Positions 18,114 through 27,164 of a DNA stretch of 64,000 nucleotides are shown in pieces. Under the pieces are notes generated by a model. The model was not told the DNA's origin. It saw nothing but the letters and a program-made list of their open reading frames with translations, and did not search any database. Each line of letters opens with the position of its first letter. Position 1 is the first letter of the stretch. Origin of the DNA: Oxalobacteraceae bacterium. GTDB lineage: Bacteria > Pseudomonadota > Gammaproteobacteria > Burkholderiales > Burkholderiaceae_D. A program made the translations under genes and the position numbers. The stretch is taken from positions 1 to 64,000 of the forward strand of contig CANFLV010000009.1 in the NCBI GenBank assembly GCA_947448025.1, read 5' to 3'.

Positions 18114-18430
18114 GTTTGTCTCCGTTGGTTTGGTTGCGGCTGTAACGATAGCAGACTTCATGCCAGATAAGTTGGCGCCATAGCCGCGATCCAAGCATCT
18201 GATTCAAAAGGCATTTACATTTTGTGCCAGCAGGGTTGATGCGACATTCCGGAATCGGCGCCGCGCGGATTACGGATTTCCGCATCGCCCGGTTCAGCGC
18301 CAGGACGCTACGCGCAGATTGACAGGCTCGCCTTCCCGCCTTAAGCATTAATTTTCTCAACGCAAATTATTGCCTCTACAATCGCAGCCTAGCCTCACAC
18401 TTTCAATAAAAAAATACGAAAGCGATTCCT

Positions 18431-20230
18431 ATGCCTAGTCAGTTATTCCAATCCTGCCGCGCAGTCGTGTTGGGCGCGCTGTTTTTTCTGCCGCTGGCCA
18501 GTCACGCGGAAACCACGTCAGCAGCACGCCAATTGCATGCACTGCTCGATCAGCAATGGGCCTGGGAGACGCAAGAGTATCCGGAGCAGGCGACATTTCG
18601 CGGCGATAAGCGCTTTGATGATCGCCTGACCGATTTATCACCGGCAGCGATCGCCAAGCGCAAGCAGCATCAGCAGCTGCTGCTGACAAGGCTCAAGCAG
18701 ATCAACGCAGCAAAGCTGACAGGGCAGGATGCGATTTCTCATGCAGTACTGTTGACTCGACTGGAGCTCGAGATGCAGCTCAATGCCCAGTTTGGCAGCC
18801 TGCCATTTGGTGCAAATGATGACTGGATGCCGATGTCGCAAATGAGCGGTATCCAGATGGATTTTCCGGCGCTAGTGAAAGCAACTGCGTTCGAGACTGC
18901 GGGCGATTACGCACGCTATCTCAAGCGCCTGGCGGCACTGCCGCGGCAGATTGAACAAACCATCGCGCTCATGCAGCAAGGCATTGCCAGCGGCTGGATG
19001 CCACCGGCGATCGCGATCCGCGCCCTGCCCTCGCAAATCGACACCCACCTTGGCCCGGATGCGAGCCAGTCTCTGTTGTACCTGCCGTTTAAGCAGATGC
19101 CTGCGGACATCACTGACGCCGAGCAGCAGCGTTTGCGCGCAGCGGCATTGGAGGTGATCGGCAAATCAGTGCAAGCTGCCTATGCCAGCCTCAAGACCTT
19201 CGTCGAGCAGACTTACCTGCCAGCGGCACGGCAAAACTTAAGCGCCTCGACGCTGCCCGGCGGCCCGGCATATTACGCACTGATGATCCGGCAAAACACG
19301 ACGACCGGCATGACGGCGAGAGATATCCACGAGCTGGGATTACGTGAAGTCACGCGCATCAATGCGGAGATGGATGCCGCGATGCGTCTCAGCGGTTTCA
19401 AGGGTAATCGTGCCGAGTTCCAGCACTTCATTAATACCGATGCCCGCTTCCATTTCACGCGCGCCGAAGACCTGCTGGCGAAGTACCGTGACATCGCCAA
19501 ACGCGCCGATGCCGAATTGCCGCGACTGTTTGCAGAGCTGCCGCGCACGCCCTACGGCATACGCGCAATGGAGGCATATGAAGGCGACAACGCTGAACAT
19601 TACACCGCCGGCGCCAGCGATGGCAGCCGCGCTGGCTATTTCGAGGCGAATGCCAATAACTTGAAAAAAACGCCATCCTACTCGATGGAATCGCTCGTGC
19701 TGCATGAAGCCGTTCCCGGACATCACTTGCAGATCTCGCGCCAGCAAGAGCTGCAGGGCATTCCGGAATTCCGCAAATATGCCGGCTACACCGCGTACAG
19801 CGAAGGCTGGGCTTTGTACGCGGAAAGTCTCGGCAATGAGATGGGCTTCTATACCGACCCGTACAATAAATTTGGCCAGCTGTCCGAAGAGATGTGGCGC
19901 GCCTGCCGGCTGGTGATGGATACCGGCATCCATGCCTTTGGCTGGAGCCGCGAACAGGCGATCGCCTACCTGGAAACGAATGCCGGGGTCATGCGTGAAG
20001 CGGCGATCGCAGAAACCGACCGCTATATCGTCTGGCCCGGACAGGCGCTCGGTTACAAAATCGGTGAATTACGCATCAAGGCCCTGCGCGCAAAAGCGAA
20101 GGCTGAGCTCGGCGAACAATTCAATATCCGACGTTTCCACAATGCGGTGCTCGACAATGGCGCCTTGCCCTTGGACGTACTTGAACAGCAAATCGTGCGC
20201 TGGATTTCAGCCGAAAAGCGCCGCCCTTAA
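18431..20230 (+). CDS. DUF885 family protein (putative exported metallopeptidase-like)
   Basis: This 599-residue protein has a signal peptide in residues 1-27 (ending HAE). The DUF885 body has zinc-peptidase-like motifs: LVLHEAVPGHHLQ near residue 425 and SEGWALYAESLG about 30 residues later, giving the HExxxGHH and downstream glutamate pattern. Residues near YNKFGQLSEEMWRACRLVMDTG are also typical. It is probably exported, as a lipoprotein-like or periplasmic enzyme; the substrate is unknown. The 317-bp stretch between this gene and the divergent transporter gene holds no gene that I can see. Confidence 0.85.
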   Translation: MPSQLFQSCRAVVLGALFFLPLASHAETTSAARQLHALLDQQWAWETQEYPEQATFRGDKRFDDRLTDLSPAAIAKRKQHQQLLLTRLKQINAAKLTGQDAISHAVLLTRLELEMQLNAQFGSLPFGANDDWMPMSQMSGIQMDFPALVKATAFETAGDYARYLKRLAALPRQIEQTIALMQQGIASGWMPPAIAIRALPSQIDTHLGPDASQSLLYLPFKQMPADITDAEQQRLRAAALEVIGKSVQAAYASLKTFVEQTYLPAARQNLSASTLPGGPAYYALMIRQNTTTGMTARDIHELGLREVTRINAEMDAAMRLSGFKGNRAEFQHFINTDARFHFTRAEDLLAKYRDIAKRADAELPRLFAELPRTPYGIRAMEAYEGDNAEHYTAGASDGSRAGYFEANANNLKKTPSYSMESLVLHEAVPGHHLQISRQQELQGIPEFRKYAGYTAYSEGWALYAESLGNEMGFYTDPYNKFGQLSEEMWRACRLVMDTGIHAFGWSREQAIAYLETNAGVMREAAIAETDRYIVWPGQALGYKIGELRIKALRAKAKAELGEQFNIRRFHNAVLDNGALPLDVLEQQIVRWISAEKRRP

Positions 20231-20234
20231 ACAA

Positions 20235-20393
20235 TACGATCATCCCGGCTTAGGTCGGCCGGGTCGCGTTGCCGGCACCCGCGAGCTGGTAGCACCTCAA
20301 AATTACATTCTTGTCTACGACACCGCTGGCGAACTTGTGCGGGTGCTGCGCATACTACATGCCGCCAGACGGTGGCCACCTGGAACTGATTGA
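20235..20393 (+). pseudogene. 3' fragment of a ParE/RelE-family toxin gene
   Basis: Reading in the frame that ends with TGA at 20391-20393 gives about 52 residues that match the C-terminal half of ParE-type toxins: a HPGLGRPGRVAGTREL segment, then NYILVYDTAG, then VRVLRILHAARRWP. The first half, including any start codon, is missing. The fragment abuts the stop of the DUF885 gene, and no antitoxin gene is visible next to it. It is a decayed toxin-antitoxin locus, not a functional gene. Confidence 0.75.
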
Positions 20394-20440
20394 CCAATCG
20401 GCCTGCGCAATTGCCGGCCTCCTTACCTAACTGCACACAC

Positions 20441-20468
20441 AGCAAAGCCGGACGAATCCGGCTTTGCT
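20441..20468. terminator. 12-bp perfect hairpin between convergent genes
   Basis: AGCAAAGCCGGA pairs fully with TCCGGCTTTGCT around a CGAA tetraloop. It lies between the DUF885 gene (plus the toxin fragment) and the end of the minus-strand lipoprotein hydrolase, so it can serve both directions. There is no T run. Confidence 0.5.
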
Positions 20469-20494
20469 GCTACACCGCGATGACGTGATAAGGC

Positions 20495-22831
20495 TTACGG
20501 CAAGGTCGCAAAGTTCGGCTGCAAGCTCTGCATGATGCCGCGATTTTTATACAGCGTGGCATCCTCACTCAACATGAATCCACTCGTGACAAGGCCATCG
20601 ACCGCGGCATTCCAGGCAGTGAGATAGCCGGCCTTCGTGCTGTACAGTTCCTGCGTACTCTTGCGCGGGTCGCCGGCTTTCTTCGCGTCGGTCTTCAGCG
20701 CAAACGCCAATTGCGAACTGCTCAAGCCGTTCTGGTCACCAGCGACAAAGCCGGCACGACGCAGGCTGTAGCCTTTGAAGGTCGCCAGTGGCACGGCGAT
20801 ATCCGGCATCGATACGCCCGCCTTGTCATTACCTTGCGCATTCGTCGTGGGCAAATGCACGACATAGAACTTCGTCGATGGCAGACTCGGAATGACGCTC
20901 TCGTCGTTGACGCTCAAGGTGTTATAGCCGCCATTGAAGTCCAGACCCAAGGCGAGCAGATCGGGGGAACCGAGGCTGGCCGGACTCGCGGTCGGCACCG
21001 CCATGGTGACATCGGCGACTTTCGGGTAAGTGCTGGGCAGCGGATTGGCGGTATTCTTTACCCACCCTTCAAGATTGACCAGCAAGGCCCTGTAGAGCGC
21101 CGAACTCGCTACCAACGCGCCCGGCGCCGCAGAAGCTGCTGTGGCACTGACTGCGCGATCCACCGAATAGTCGGGCTGGGTGATGGCATTACCGACCAGC
21201 TGCGTCGGGCTATGCGAGGTCCCCGGCACATAGAACATGCGCACATTCGCAGGAATGGCAACATCCTTGCCCGCGCCATCGGTCACGGTCAGCGAAGCGC
21301 GCGCGCCATTGAATTCGATCGGGCTGTCGTACTGAAATACCTTCGGACAGGTGTTCGTCTCTTCGGTACATTTCTTCATCAGTCCGTCGGTTTTACCCGT
21401 CAATGGATCGGTGATCGTCGCGTATGAAAACGGGAACTGGTCGCCCGGTGTGTAATGCGTTTCATGCTGGCGCGAATAATCACCCGGCTTGGCCCAGCGA
21501 TAATTTGTGTAGGTCTTGCGTGAACCACCAACGAGCGGCAGCATGCCGTCGAAGACAATTTTGCGCTGGGCGTCAGCATTGAATCCCTGCCACAGAAAGT
21601 CACGCAAATACCGGCCAGACTGCGAGATCCCCGTCGCCAGTGCGACCTTGACCCGCCCCGTGAGCGGATTGCTATTGCCCTCAGTATCCTTGGACGCATT
21701 ACGCAAATAGGAAATCAAGTCACGCACCGCGAGGAAGCCCAGACCCATAGGCTTGGGATCGATCGCCGTGTAATTGAAATGATAGATGGCGCCATTGTCG
21801 CTACCACTGTCGAGCGCTGCAGCATTCTTGGCGTCGGCAACGACGGCGGCGCGATTGATCGTCACGTAGCCGAAACCTGTCGCCGTCGTATTGCCGCCTT
21901 CGGCTGAGCCGTCACCGGCGGTGTAAGTCCACATGGACGGGTCGACTACTACAGCAGGCGACATCGCGGTCTTCTGCACCGTCAGCGTGGCCGCCGTATT
22001 TGGCGCGCGCGAATAGTAGGTGCCCAGCAGATTGCTGGTGGCATTGTCGGCGATGAATTCGTCTTGTACGCCGCCGGTAATCCTTGCGCCGCTGAGTCCG
22101 CCTTCATGTGCCACGGGCAGCGTCATGCCGGGGGCATACCACTTTGTCGTTGTGCTGATCGCGGCAGTGGCGACATTGAGCTTTTGCGGACGATCACCCT
22201 GCCAGCCTGACCAGACCATCGTCATGCCCTGATTCATCAGGAAGCCATTGCCGGCGCCAGCACCGGCGACCACGCCAGTGGCAGCGGCAGGCAGGACCGG
22301 CTTCGTATTGCTGAAAATATCGTTACTGTTACTTTCATTGAGCGCACCGAATGACAGTGACGAGGTCCGGTTATTGACTTCGTACAGCAGGGTGCCGCTC
22401 GCCTTGGTCGGATCGGTCGGCGTGAGGATCACGACATCAAATTTGTACACTACATTGCCACTGGCATCGGCGACGTTTTTCAGATCGACGATGGTCGCAG
22501 CGCAGGGATCTTTCGCCGAAACTTTAGCAGTCGCTTCGGCCAGAATATAAGTGTAGGTTCCTACCGCGCCGAAGCTCGCGCCACCGAATGCCAGTCCGCT
22601 GCCCTTGGTCGCCAGTACGCTCACGGACGAATCAGTAATGGGGCAGGAAAACGTGATTTCAGGCGCCAGCAGGGCAGACTTCGCCGCCGGGATAACGACG
22701 GAAGTTCCGGCTACCAGGGGCTCGGAACTGCCACTGCAGGCCGCCAGAAACAAGGGCGTACACAGCGCGAGGACTTTCAGGGATGCTCCAGGAATGGCAC
22801 TACTTTTTTTATTCTTAAAATTGACAATCAT
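20495..22831 (-). CDS. Predicted lipoprotein, alpha/beta hydrolase of the Abhydrolase_10 type
   Basis: This large protein has 778 residues. A lipoprotein signal with lipobox LAAC places the acylated Cys at about residue 32 (LALCTPLFLAAC). The body resembles the large alpha/beta-hydrolase-domain proteins: a FGAVGTYTYILAEA start, an LLYEVNNRTS segment, and a nucleophile elbow in ATGISQSGRYLRDFLWQGFN. Later segments include PGTSHSPTQL with a candidate catalytic His. A ribosome site AAGGAAG lies seven bases before the start. It is probably an envelope-anchored esterase or hydrolase of unknown substrate. Confidence 0.75.
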   Translation of the reverse strand: MIVNFKNKKSSAIPGASLKVLALCTPLFLAACSGSSEPLVAGTSVVIPAAKSALLAPEITFSCPITDSSVSVLATKGSGLAFGGASFGAVGTYTYILAEATAKVSAKDPCAATIVDLKNVADASGNVVYKFDVVILTPTDPTKASGTLLYEVNNRTSSLSFGALNESNSNDIFSNTKPVLPAAATGVVAGAGAGNGFLMNQGMTMVWSGWQGDRPQKLNVATAAISTTTKWYAPGMTLPVAHEGGLSGARITGGVQDEFIADNATSNLLGTYYSRAPNTAATLTVQKTAMSPAVVVDPSMWTYTAGDGSAEGGNTTATGFGYVTINRAAVVADAKNAAALDSGSDNGAIYHFNYTAIDPKPMGLGFLAVRDLISYLRNASKDTEGNSNPLTGRVKVALATGISQSGRYLRDFLWQGFNADAQRKIVFDGMLPLVGGSRKTYTNYRWAKPGDYSRQHETHYTPGDQFPFSYATITDPLTGKTDGLMKKCTEETNTCPKVFQYDSPIEFNGARASLTVTDGAGKDVAIPANVRMFYVPGTSHSPTQLVGNAITQPDYSVDRAVSATAASAAPGALVASSALYRALLVNLEGWVKNTANPLPSTYPKVADVTMAVPTASPASLGSPDLLALGLDFNGGYNTLSVNDESVIPSLPSTKFYVVHLPTTNAQGNDKAGVSMPDIAVPLATFKGYSLRRAGFVAGDQNGLSSSQLAFALKTDAKKAGDPRKSTQELYSTKAGYLTAWNAAVDGLVTSGFMLSEDATLYKNRGIMQSLQPNFATLP

Positions 22832-23289
22832 GTTCGCAACTTCCTTTCTTCAGTACTGAGATGAGGAAACAAAAGCTCGCAATGACAGCCAGAAAAATCT
22901 GGCGGAGAAGCGAGTTGCAACGGATGTAGAAACGATGAGGCTGGATGAATTTACTGATGCGCGTGATTTGGTTTTCTAATAATGCGCAGCGAAAGTGTAG
23001 CACCTGAAATCAAAAATTGGAGCATGGAAATTCATGTCGAAATGAAAAATCCGCGCCACTGAAGTCGCGCAGATAGGGATGCTATTTTGGACGAAAATTC
23101 TTGTGCGATGCGCCATCGCCTTGTGAATCAGGCGCGACGATTCCAGGCAATTGATTCGCATGGAACTTCCCCGTTTAGTCGCGTTGATAGGCGCCTGAAA
23201 AACGGATTTTAATGCGGCGGCGCAACCGAATATGAATGCATTTAAAAATTTTTAATTGCGTGCCGCACCTGAGCTGAGACCAGCTAAAT
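22832..23289. other. Intergenic stretch with no recognised gene
   Basis: This 458-bp region separates two minus-strand genes. It contains only a small perfect hairpin (22888-22893 with 22898-22903) and AT-richer sequence. Short open frames inside show no ribosome site or recognisable protein. It probably holds the promoter of the lipoprotein hydrolase. Confidence 0.5.
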
Positions 23290-24801
23290 TCAAGCGGCCT
23301 GATGCCGCGCCTGCCGCTGCAGCTGACCTTCAGCCTTGGCGGCCTTGTGCGTGGCCACGGCTTTTTGCTTGATGTGCAGCTTGTGCGCCTTGCCGGCGTA
23401 GTCGCTGTCGATGGCAGCAGCGACTTGTTCGACATCGTAGCCGCGCGAAGCCAGCCATTCTGCGACCAGTGCGGCCAGCCGGTCGAGCGCGATGCGGTGC
23501 GTCGCATCGGTCTTCGCATAGAGCCAGTCCGACAGCGCCATGAAGTTCGCAAACGGTGAGTCTGCAAGGATCAATGTCAGCGTATGCGCGAAGCGTCCCG
23601 AATTCGCCACCAGATCCCAATAGCGCGCGAAGCGCACGAGGCGCTGCATGTCCGAAAAATCAATGCGGTCGGTGGCCAGGATCGTGTACGGCGGATGCGG
23701 GTCGAACTTCAGGTCGAAGGTCTCGGTGTGGCGAATGATGGGCGTGCCGCGCAGGCGCTTGAGGATGCCAAACTGGATTTCATGCGGCTGCAAGGCATGC
23801 AGCTTATCGAAGCCGGCGGCGAAGCTGGCGATGTCTTCACCGGGCAGGCCGGCAATCAGGTCGACGTGCAAATGCGCCTGTGAATGCTGGCACAGCCAGC
23901 GGATGTTCTCGGCAGCTTTTTCATTGTTCTGTTTGCGGCTGACCAGCGCCTGCACTTCGGGATTGAAACTCTGGATGCCGATTTCGAATTGCAGCGTCCC
24001 GGCTGGGAATTTGACGATGGATTCCTTGAGCGCATCGGGCAAATGGTCGGGCACGACTTCGAAATGCGCGAACACGGGATCATCGGGGTGCGCCGCGAGT
24101 TTATCGAGGAAGAATTGCATGATCTTCAGGCTGGTCTTGATGTTCAGGTTGAAGGTGCGGTCGACGAACTTGAACAGCCGCGCGCCGCGCGCATGCAGGA
24201 CTTCGAGCTCGGCGAGAAACTGGTCGATATCGAAAGGCCAGGCAGTCTTGTCGAGCGCCGACAGGCAGAATTCGCATTTGAAGGGACAGCCGCGCGAAGC
24301 TTCAACGTAGAGTGTGCGGTGGCGGATGTCTTCATCGGTATAGAGCGTGTACGGCAGCGTCAGGTCGGCCAGCGCCGGCTGCACGCCGGCATGGATTTTC
24401 ATCAGCGGCTGCGGGCCATTGAGGATTTGCCGGCACACGTCAGCGAAGGTTATGTCGCCCCATCCCGTGATCAGGTAGTCGGCTTGCTGCACGATGGGCT
24501 GTTCGGCCGACTCGTAGGAGACTTCCGGCCCGCCGAGCACGATCTTGATCTCGGGCGCGAGGCACTTGAGCATGGCGACGATTTTAGTCGTCTCTTCGAT
24601 ATTCCAGATATAGACGCCGAAGCCGATGATGCGCGGTTTTTGCGCGAGCAGTTTTTCGACAACTTCGGTGGTCTTCGTGCCGATGACAAATTCCAGCAGC
24701 TTGGTCTGTTCCTGCATTTCTCCCATATTGGCCAATAGATAACGCAGCCCCAATGAGGCGTGGGCGTAGCGGGCGTTCAGGGTCGAGAGCAGGATGGTCA
24801 T
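23290..24801 (-). CDS. B12-binding-domain radical SAM protein (DUF4080 type)
   Basis: This enzyme of 503 residues has an N-terminal cobalamin-binding-like Rossmann domain (residues about 1-140, with IGFGVYIWNIEET and VLGGPEVSYE). A radical SAM core follows with the CxxxCxxC cluster motif in RGCPFKCEFCLSA (about residues 178-190), and a C-terminal DUF4080-like domain. The class B architecture suggests methylation or tailoring chemistry, but the substrate is unknown. There is no signal peptide. It stands alone on the minus strand. Confidence 0.85.
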   Translation of the reverse strand: MTILLSTLNARYAHASLGLRYLLANMGEMQEQTKLLEFVIGTKTTEVVEKLLAQKPRIIGFGVYIWNIEETTKIVAMLKCLAPEIKIVLGGPEVSYESAEQPIVQQADYLITGWGDITFADVCRQILNGPQPLMKIHAGVQPALADLTLPYTLYTDEDIRHRTLYVEASRGCPFKCEFCLSALDKTAWPFDIDQFLAELEVLHARGARLFKFVDRTFNLNIKTSLKIMQFFLDKLAAHPDDPVFAHFEVVPDHLPDALKESIVKFPAGTLQFEIGIQSFNPEVQALVSRKQNNEKAAENIRWLCQHSQAHLHVDLIAGLPGEDIASFAAGFDKLHALQPHEIQFGILKRLRGTPIIRHTETFDLKFDPHPPYTILATDRIDFSDMQRLVRFARYWDLVANSGRFAHTLTLILADSPFANFMALSDWLYAKTDATHRIALDRLAALVAEWLASRGYDVEQVAAAIDSDYAGKAHKLHIKQKAVATHKAAKAEGQLQRQARHQAA

Positions 24802-25034
24802 TGCGGACAGTATTCAGGGGCGAGGCGCCATTTTACGCTGTGCTGGTGGAGACTGCCGGGGGGAATTGGGTTCGGTGTGACGTGGTTTCTGTCGGAGCGT
24901 GACGCAGGCCGAGTCGACGCGCAGCAAAGCAATGCCACCATCATCGCCAATCCCGATGCGTAGCGAGGCCGAATCGAAGCGCAGCGAGGCAGCGGCCTTT
25001 GACGTTGACGTTGACCTACCCCGCTTAGAGGCCG

Positions 25035-25127
25035 CCGTAAAAATGGCGCAGGAAACGGATCAGAAACGGGGCCTGTCTGAGCGCAGCGAGTTTGCCCCGT
25101 TTCCCGTTTCCTGCGCCATTTTTACGG
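25035..25127. repeat. Long near-perfect hairpin in an intergenic repeat region
   Basis: A 24-bp perfect stem (25035-25058 with 25104-25127) continues, after a 4-base bulge on one side, into a 10-bp inner stem (25063-25072 with 25094-25103), closing a 21-base loop. The 499-bp gap 24802-25300 has no convincing gene. It looks like dispersed intergenic repeat DNA of the kind seen in many proteobacteria. Confidence 0.75.
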
Positions 25128-25158
25128 GAACCCCGAAGGGGCGGCCGTCCGCGGTCGC

Positions 25159-25195
25159 CTTTCTTTGCTTACTTTCTTTGGCGAAGCAAAGAAAG
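25159..25195. repeat. 12-bp inverted repeat in the same intergenic region
   Basis: CTTTCTTTGCTT (25159-25170) is the exact reverse complement of 25184-25195. A further 7-bp GC-rich hairpin follows (TGCCGGG/CCCGGCA). The surrounding sequence resembles a widespread low-complexity intergenic repeat often mis-annotated as short proteins. Confidence 0.6.
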
Positions 25196-25300
25196 TGAGC
25201 GGCTGCCGGGCCGCTCCCGGCAAAGCCTCCACGGAGTCACTAAAGCATTGCAGCACCGAAGAAAAACACGACTCCTGAGGTACCCACGGAGTGACAAAGC

Positions 25301-26962
25301 CTATCGAGCCTTCTCACTTTCCTGCAAAGCCCGCCACATCACCTTCCCCGTAGCCGACCGCGGCAAGGACGCCACAAACTCAACCCGCTTAGGCACTTTG
25401 TAAGCCGCCATCTTTTCATGCGCCCAATCCATGATGTCCGCATCCGTGACGCCCTCGTTACCAGGCTTCTTGACGATCACCGCCTTCACGGTCTCGCCAC
25501 GATACGCATCATTAGCCGCGATGATGCAACATTCCTGCACCGCCGCATGCTGATACATCATGGCCTCAACCTCAGCAGGCCAGACCTTGTACCCACTGGC
25601 ATTGATCATGCGCTTAAGCCGGTCGGTAAAGAAAAAGAACCCCTCCTCATCCATATAACCGAGGTCGCCGGAGCGGAAGAATTGCTTACCATCGAGCGTA
25701 GCAAAGGACTCCGCCGTCTTCTGCGGATCCTTCCAATACCCGCCAAACACCTGCGGCCCGTTGATCCAGATTTCCCCCTGCTCGCCCTGCGCGACTTCAG
25801 CCAAGGTCACCGGATCAACGATGCGCGAATCGACATTGAAATGCGGAATACCCAGGCATTGCTGCTTCATGCGCTGCGGCGGATTGATGTGCGATGCGGC
25901 CATGGTTTCGGACAGGCCATAACCTTCCATGTAACGCTGCCCCGTCAAGTCCAGCAGCTGCTGCGCGATCGCCGCCGGCATCGCGGCGCCGCCGCCAGAG
26001 ATACGCGTGAGCCCGGAAATATCATACTCAGCCACACGCGGATTCGACAGGAAATCGATCATCATCGCCGGCACCAGCGTCCAGGTATTGACGCGATACC
26101 GCGTAATCAGCAGGCCCGCCACATCCCGGTCCCAGCGCGGCAATATCACCAGCGCCGCACCAGCAAAAATCGCCGCATTCATCACCGACTGCATGCCGGT
26201 CACATGAAAAAACGGCAGCACGGCCAGCGTTACACCATTCGGGCGTAAAGTGTCCGCCCAGGTCGGACTGCCGACCGCATTGAACATCACCGAACGATGC
26301 GTATGGATGCAGCCCTTGGGCTTGCCGGTCGTGCCCGAGGTATAGGGCATGCAGGCCAAGTCGTCAGGTCCAGCCAGATGCGGCCCCGGAACATGCCCCG
26401 CTGCGAGCGCATCCTGCCAGCTGACCACGCCGGGCAAGTCGGATGTCACGCGCGGGGCAGCCACGAAGTCGGGCACGGCCAAGGTCGTCGGCACCGTCAG
26501 GTAATCTGAATAAGTCGCCACGACGGCGTGACTGAGACCCGTGCTGCCCAACAGCGGCGCCACACGGGGCAAGATTTCCTGCGCCACGATGATCGTGCGC
26601 GCATCGCTGTCGCTGACGTAATGTTGCAGCTCATCGGAAAGCAGCATGGGATTGACCGGCACCACCATCGCATCGGCGCGCAGGATCGCGTAATAGGCAA
26701 TGACGAACTGCGGGCTATTCTGCATATCAAGCAAGACGCGCTCGCCGCGCTGCACGCCGCAGACCGTTTGCAAATGGCCGGCCAGCGCATCCACGGCAGC
26801 TTGGAATTGCGCGTAGCTGAGGATGGCGTCGTAAAACACCAGCGCCGGGCTATCCGGCGAAAGTCGCGCATTGCTGGCGAGGTTTTCATAGACGCTGGTC
26901 GCCGGCGTCGTCAATTCGTACGGCAAGCCTTGCGGCCAGTGCGCGTAGTGGGTCGTGTTCAT
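25301..26962 (-). CDS. AMP-forming acyl-CoA ligase (long-chain fatty acid-CoA ligase type)
   Basis: This ANL-superfamily enzyme of 553 residues activates a carboxylic acid with ATP and CoA. Visible motifs are the P-loop YTSGTTGKPKGCIHTH, EGYGLSETMAASHINP (A5 region), FFRSGDLGYMDEEGFFFFTDRLKRMI (A7-A8) and the C-terminal lysine in ATGKVMWRAL (A10). The start at 26962 (MNTTHYAHW) is chosen; the frame extends further upstream into divergent promoter DNA. Substrate chain length cannot be told. It is divergent from the patatin gene, so a fatty-acid role is plausible. Confidence 0.88.
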   Translation of the reverse strand: MNTTHYAHWPQGLPYELTTPATSVYENLASNARLSPDSPALVFYDAILSYAQFQAAVDALAGHLQTVCGVQRGERVLLDMQNSPQFVIAYYAILRADAMVVPVNPMLLSDELQHYVSDSDARTIIVAQEILPRVAPLLGSTGLSHAVVATYSDYLTVPTTLAVPDFVAAPRVTSDLPGVVSWQDALAAGHVPGPHLAGPDDLACMPYTSGTTGKPKGCIHTHRSVMFNAVGSPTWADTLRPNGVTLAVLPFFHVTGMQSVMNAAIFAGAALVILPRWDRDVAGLLITRYRVNTWTLVPAMMIDFLSNPRVAEYDISGLTRISGGGAAMPAAIAQQLLDLTGQRYMEGYGLSETMAASHINPPQRMKQQCLGIPHFNVDSRIVDPVTLAEVAQGEQGEIWINGPQVFGGYWKDPQKTAESFATLDGKQFFRSGDLGYMDEEGFFFFTDRLKRMINASGYKVWPAEVEAMMYQHAAVQECCIIAANDAYRGETVKAVIVKKPGNEGVTDADIMDWAHEKMAAYKVPKRVEFVASLPRSATGKVMWRALQESEKAR

Positions 26963-27164
26963 GTCTCTGTGGCCTTTTATTGTAATTTGCCTGGCGGAGA
27001 TTCTAACGCGGATTGCAGGACATTCAGCAAACCAGATATGCTGCAGTGCGGTCAGTAACAGGCTACTATCCGAGGAAGGCCGGCGCATCCTTGGAAGCCG
27101 ACCCGCTGCCGGAACAAGCCCCGCAGATCATGGCCCGGGGCGAGAAAAGAAGGACAAGACATTC

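Noticed and set aside
24899-25403. Overlapping short open frames in the hairpin-rich gap before the acyl-CoA ligase
   Set aside because: Low-complexity repeat DNA often mis-called as proteins; it consists of inverted repeats and lacks start signals.
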